Of a stretch of 64,000 nucleotides of DNA, positions 63,829-64,000 are shown piece by piece. The notes beneath the pieces were generated by a model, which was not told the DNA's origin, searched no databases, and saw only the letters and a list, made by a program, of their open reading frames with translations. Numbering within the stretch: position 1 is the stretch's first letter; the number at the start of each line of letters is the position of its first letter. The DNA lies in NCBI RefSeq assembly GCF_900100375.1, contig NZ_FNEZ01000001.1, positions 1-64,000 of the forward strand, given 5' to 3'. The DNA is from Flavobacterium noncentrifugens. Its GTDB lineage: Bacteria; Bacteroidota; Bacteroidia; Flavobacteriales; Flavobacteriaceae. The position numbers were made by a program, and so were the translations under genes.

Positions 63829-64000
63829 TTATTTAAATTTCTCTAACGTCTTTTTCGTAAAATCCGATAATACCAAACGGCCGCTGATGGCTGCGCGTTC
63901 GGCTAATAAACTGTCCCAGTCGTTTGTGCCTTTCCAGAAAATTTTTTTCATTTCGAGCATGGCTTCCGGATTATAAGTACACAAATGCAAAGCAAATGCT
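63829..64000 (-). CDS. Enoyl-CoA hydratase/isomerase family protein (3' end only)
   Basis: The minus strand is open from the right edge to a stop at 63829-63831. The last 56 residues read ...HLCTYNPEAMLEMKKIFWKG, TNDWDSLLAERAAISGRLV and LSDFTKKTLEKFK. This matches the C-terminal helices of crotonase-family enoyl-CoA hydratases as found in flavobacterial paa or leucine-catabolism gene sets. The catalytic part lies outside the window, so the substrate cannot be judged. It is 93 bp upstream of the PaaY-like gene. Confidence 0.75.
   Translation of the reverse strand, partial: AFALHLCTYNPEAMLEMKKIFWKGTNDWDSLLAERAAISGRLVLSDFTKKTLEKFK

Overview
The window looks like a chromosomal segment of a member of the Flavobacteriaceae (Bacteroidota), most likely Flavobacterium or a close relative. 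The evidence is the Bacteroidota-type -7 promoter word (TAnnTTTG) before many genes, SusC/SusD outer-membrane proteins, type IX secretion (T9SS) sorting domains, an alpha/beta-fused branched-chain 2-oxoacid dehydrogenase E1, a DUF3467 gene at the end of the rpoBC operon, and an rpsU with an unusually strong Shine-Dalgarno. I see no insertion sequence, prophage, CRISPR array or rRNA. The species cannot be fixed from this sequence.

Layout. 1-2183 (minus): 5' part of a large secreted adhesin-like protein made of autotransporter-type beta-strand repeats, running off the left edge. 2401-17804 (minus): the translation/transcription macro-cluster, in transcription order rpsU, xerC, hpf, then tRNA-Thr(TGT), tRNA-Tyr, tRNA-Thr(GGT), tuf, tRNA-Trp, secE, nusG, rplK, rplA, rplJ, rplL, rpoB, rpoC and a DUF3467 gene. 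Intrinsic-terminator-like hairpins partition it after rpsU, hpf, tuf, rplL and the DUF3467 gene. 17985-26989 (minus): housekeeping and hypothetical genes (lipoprotein, acyl-CoA dehydrogenase, HhH protein, PspC protein, DUF2851, exonuclease, cystathionine beta-synthase, putative porin).

27084-34991 (minus): a SusC/SusD nutrient-uptake operon with two unknown lipoproteins, followed by a T9SS-secreted Asp-box propeller. 35189-38080: rnhB, lipB, a Pmp3-family membrane protein, a lipoprotein and an unknown gene. 38140-45684 (plus): a two-component system directly upstream of a CzcCBA-type metal efflux system. 45760-56067: lysS, a Spy/CpxP-like protein, hemL, a LysM glucosaminidase, an ACC-deaminase-like enzyme, a second T9SS protein, small proteins and urocanase. 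56087-58324: three secreted or lipidated proteins. 58334-64000 (minus): branched-chain amino acid catabolism (E1, aminotransferase and E2 genes), followed upstream by a PaaY-like hexapeptide protein and the end of an enoyl-CoA hydratase gene.

The most interesting non-coding signals are: (i) five intergenic elements of about 75-122 bp sharing an ATCTTTT...AAAAGGAT-type inverted core, often starting GGGCGT, one of them between rpoB and rpoC; (ii) dispersed heptamer repeats (TTGTCAA / TGTCGAA type), one array of which supplies the apparent -33 box of rpsU; (iii) the strong rpsU Shine-Dalgarno; (iv) a 254-bp spacer exactly where glyT sits in the classic thrU-tyrU-glyT-thrT-tuf order; and (v) tandem palindromes at 22863-22940.
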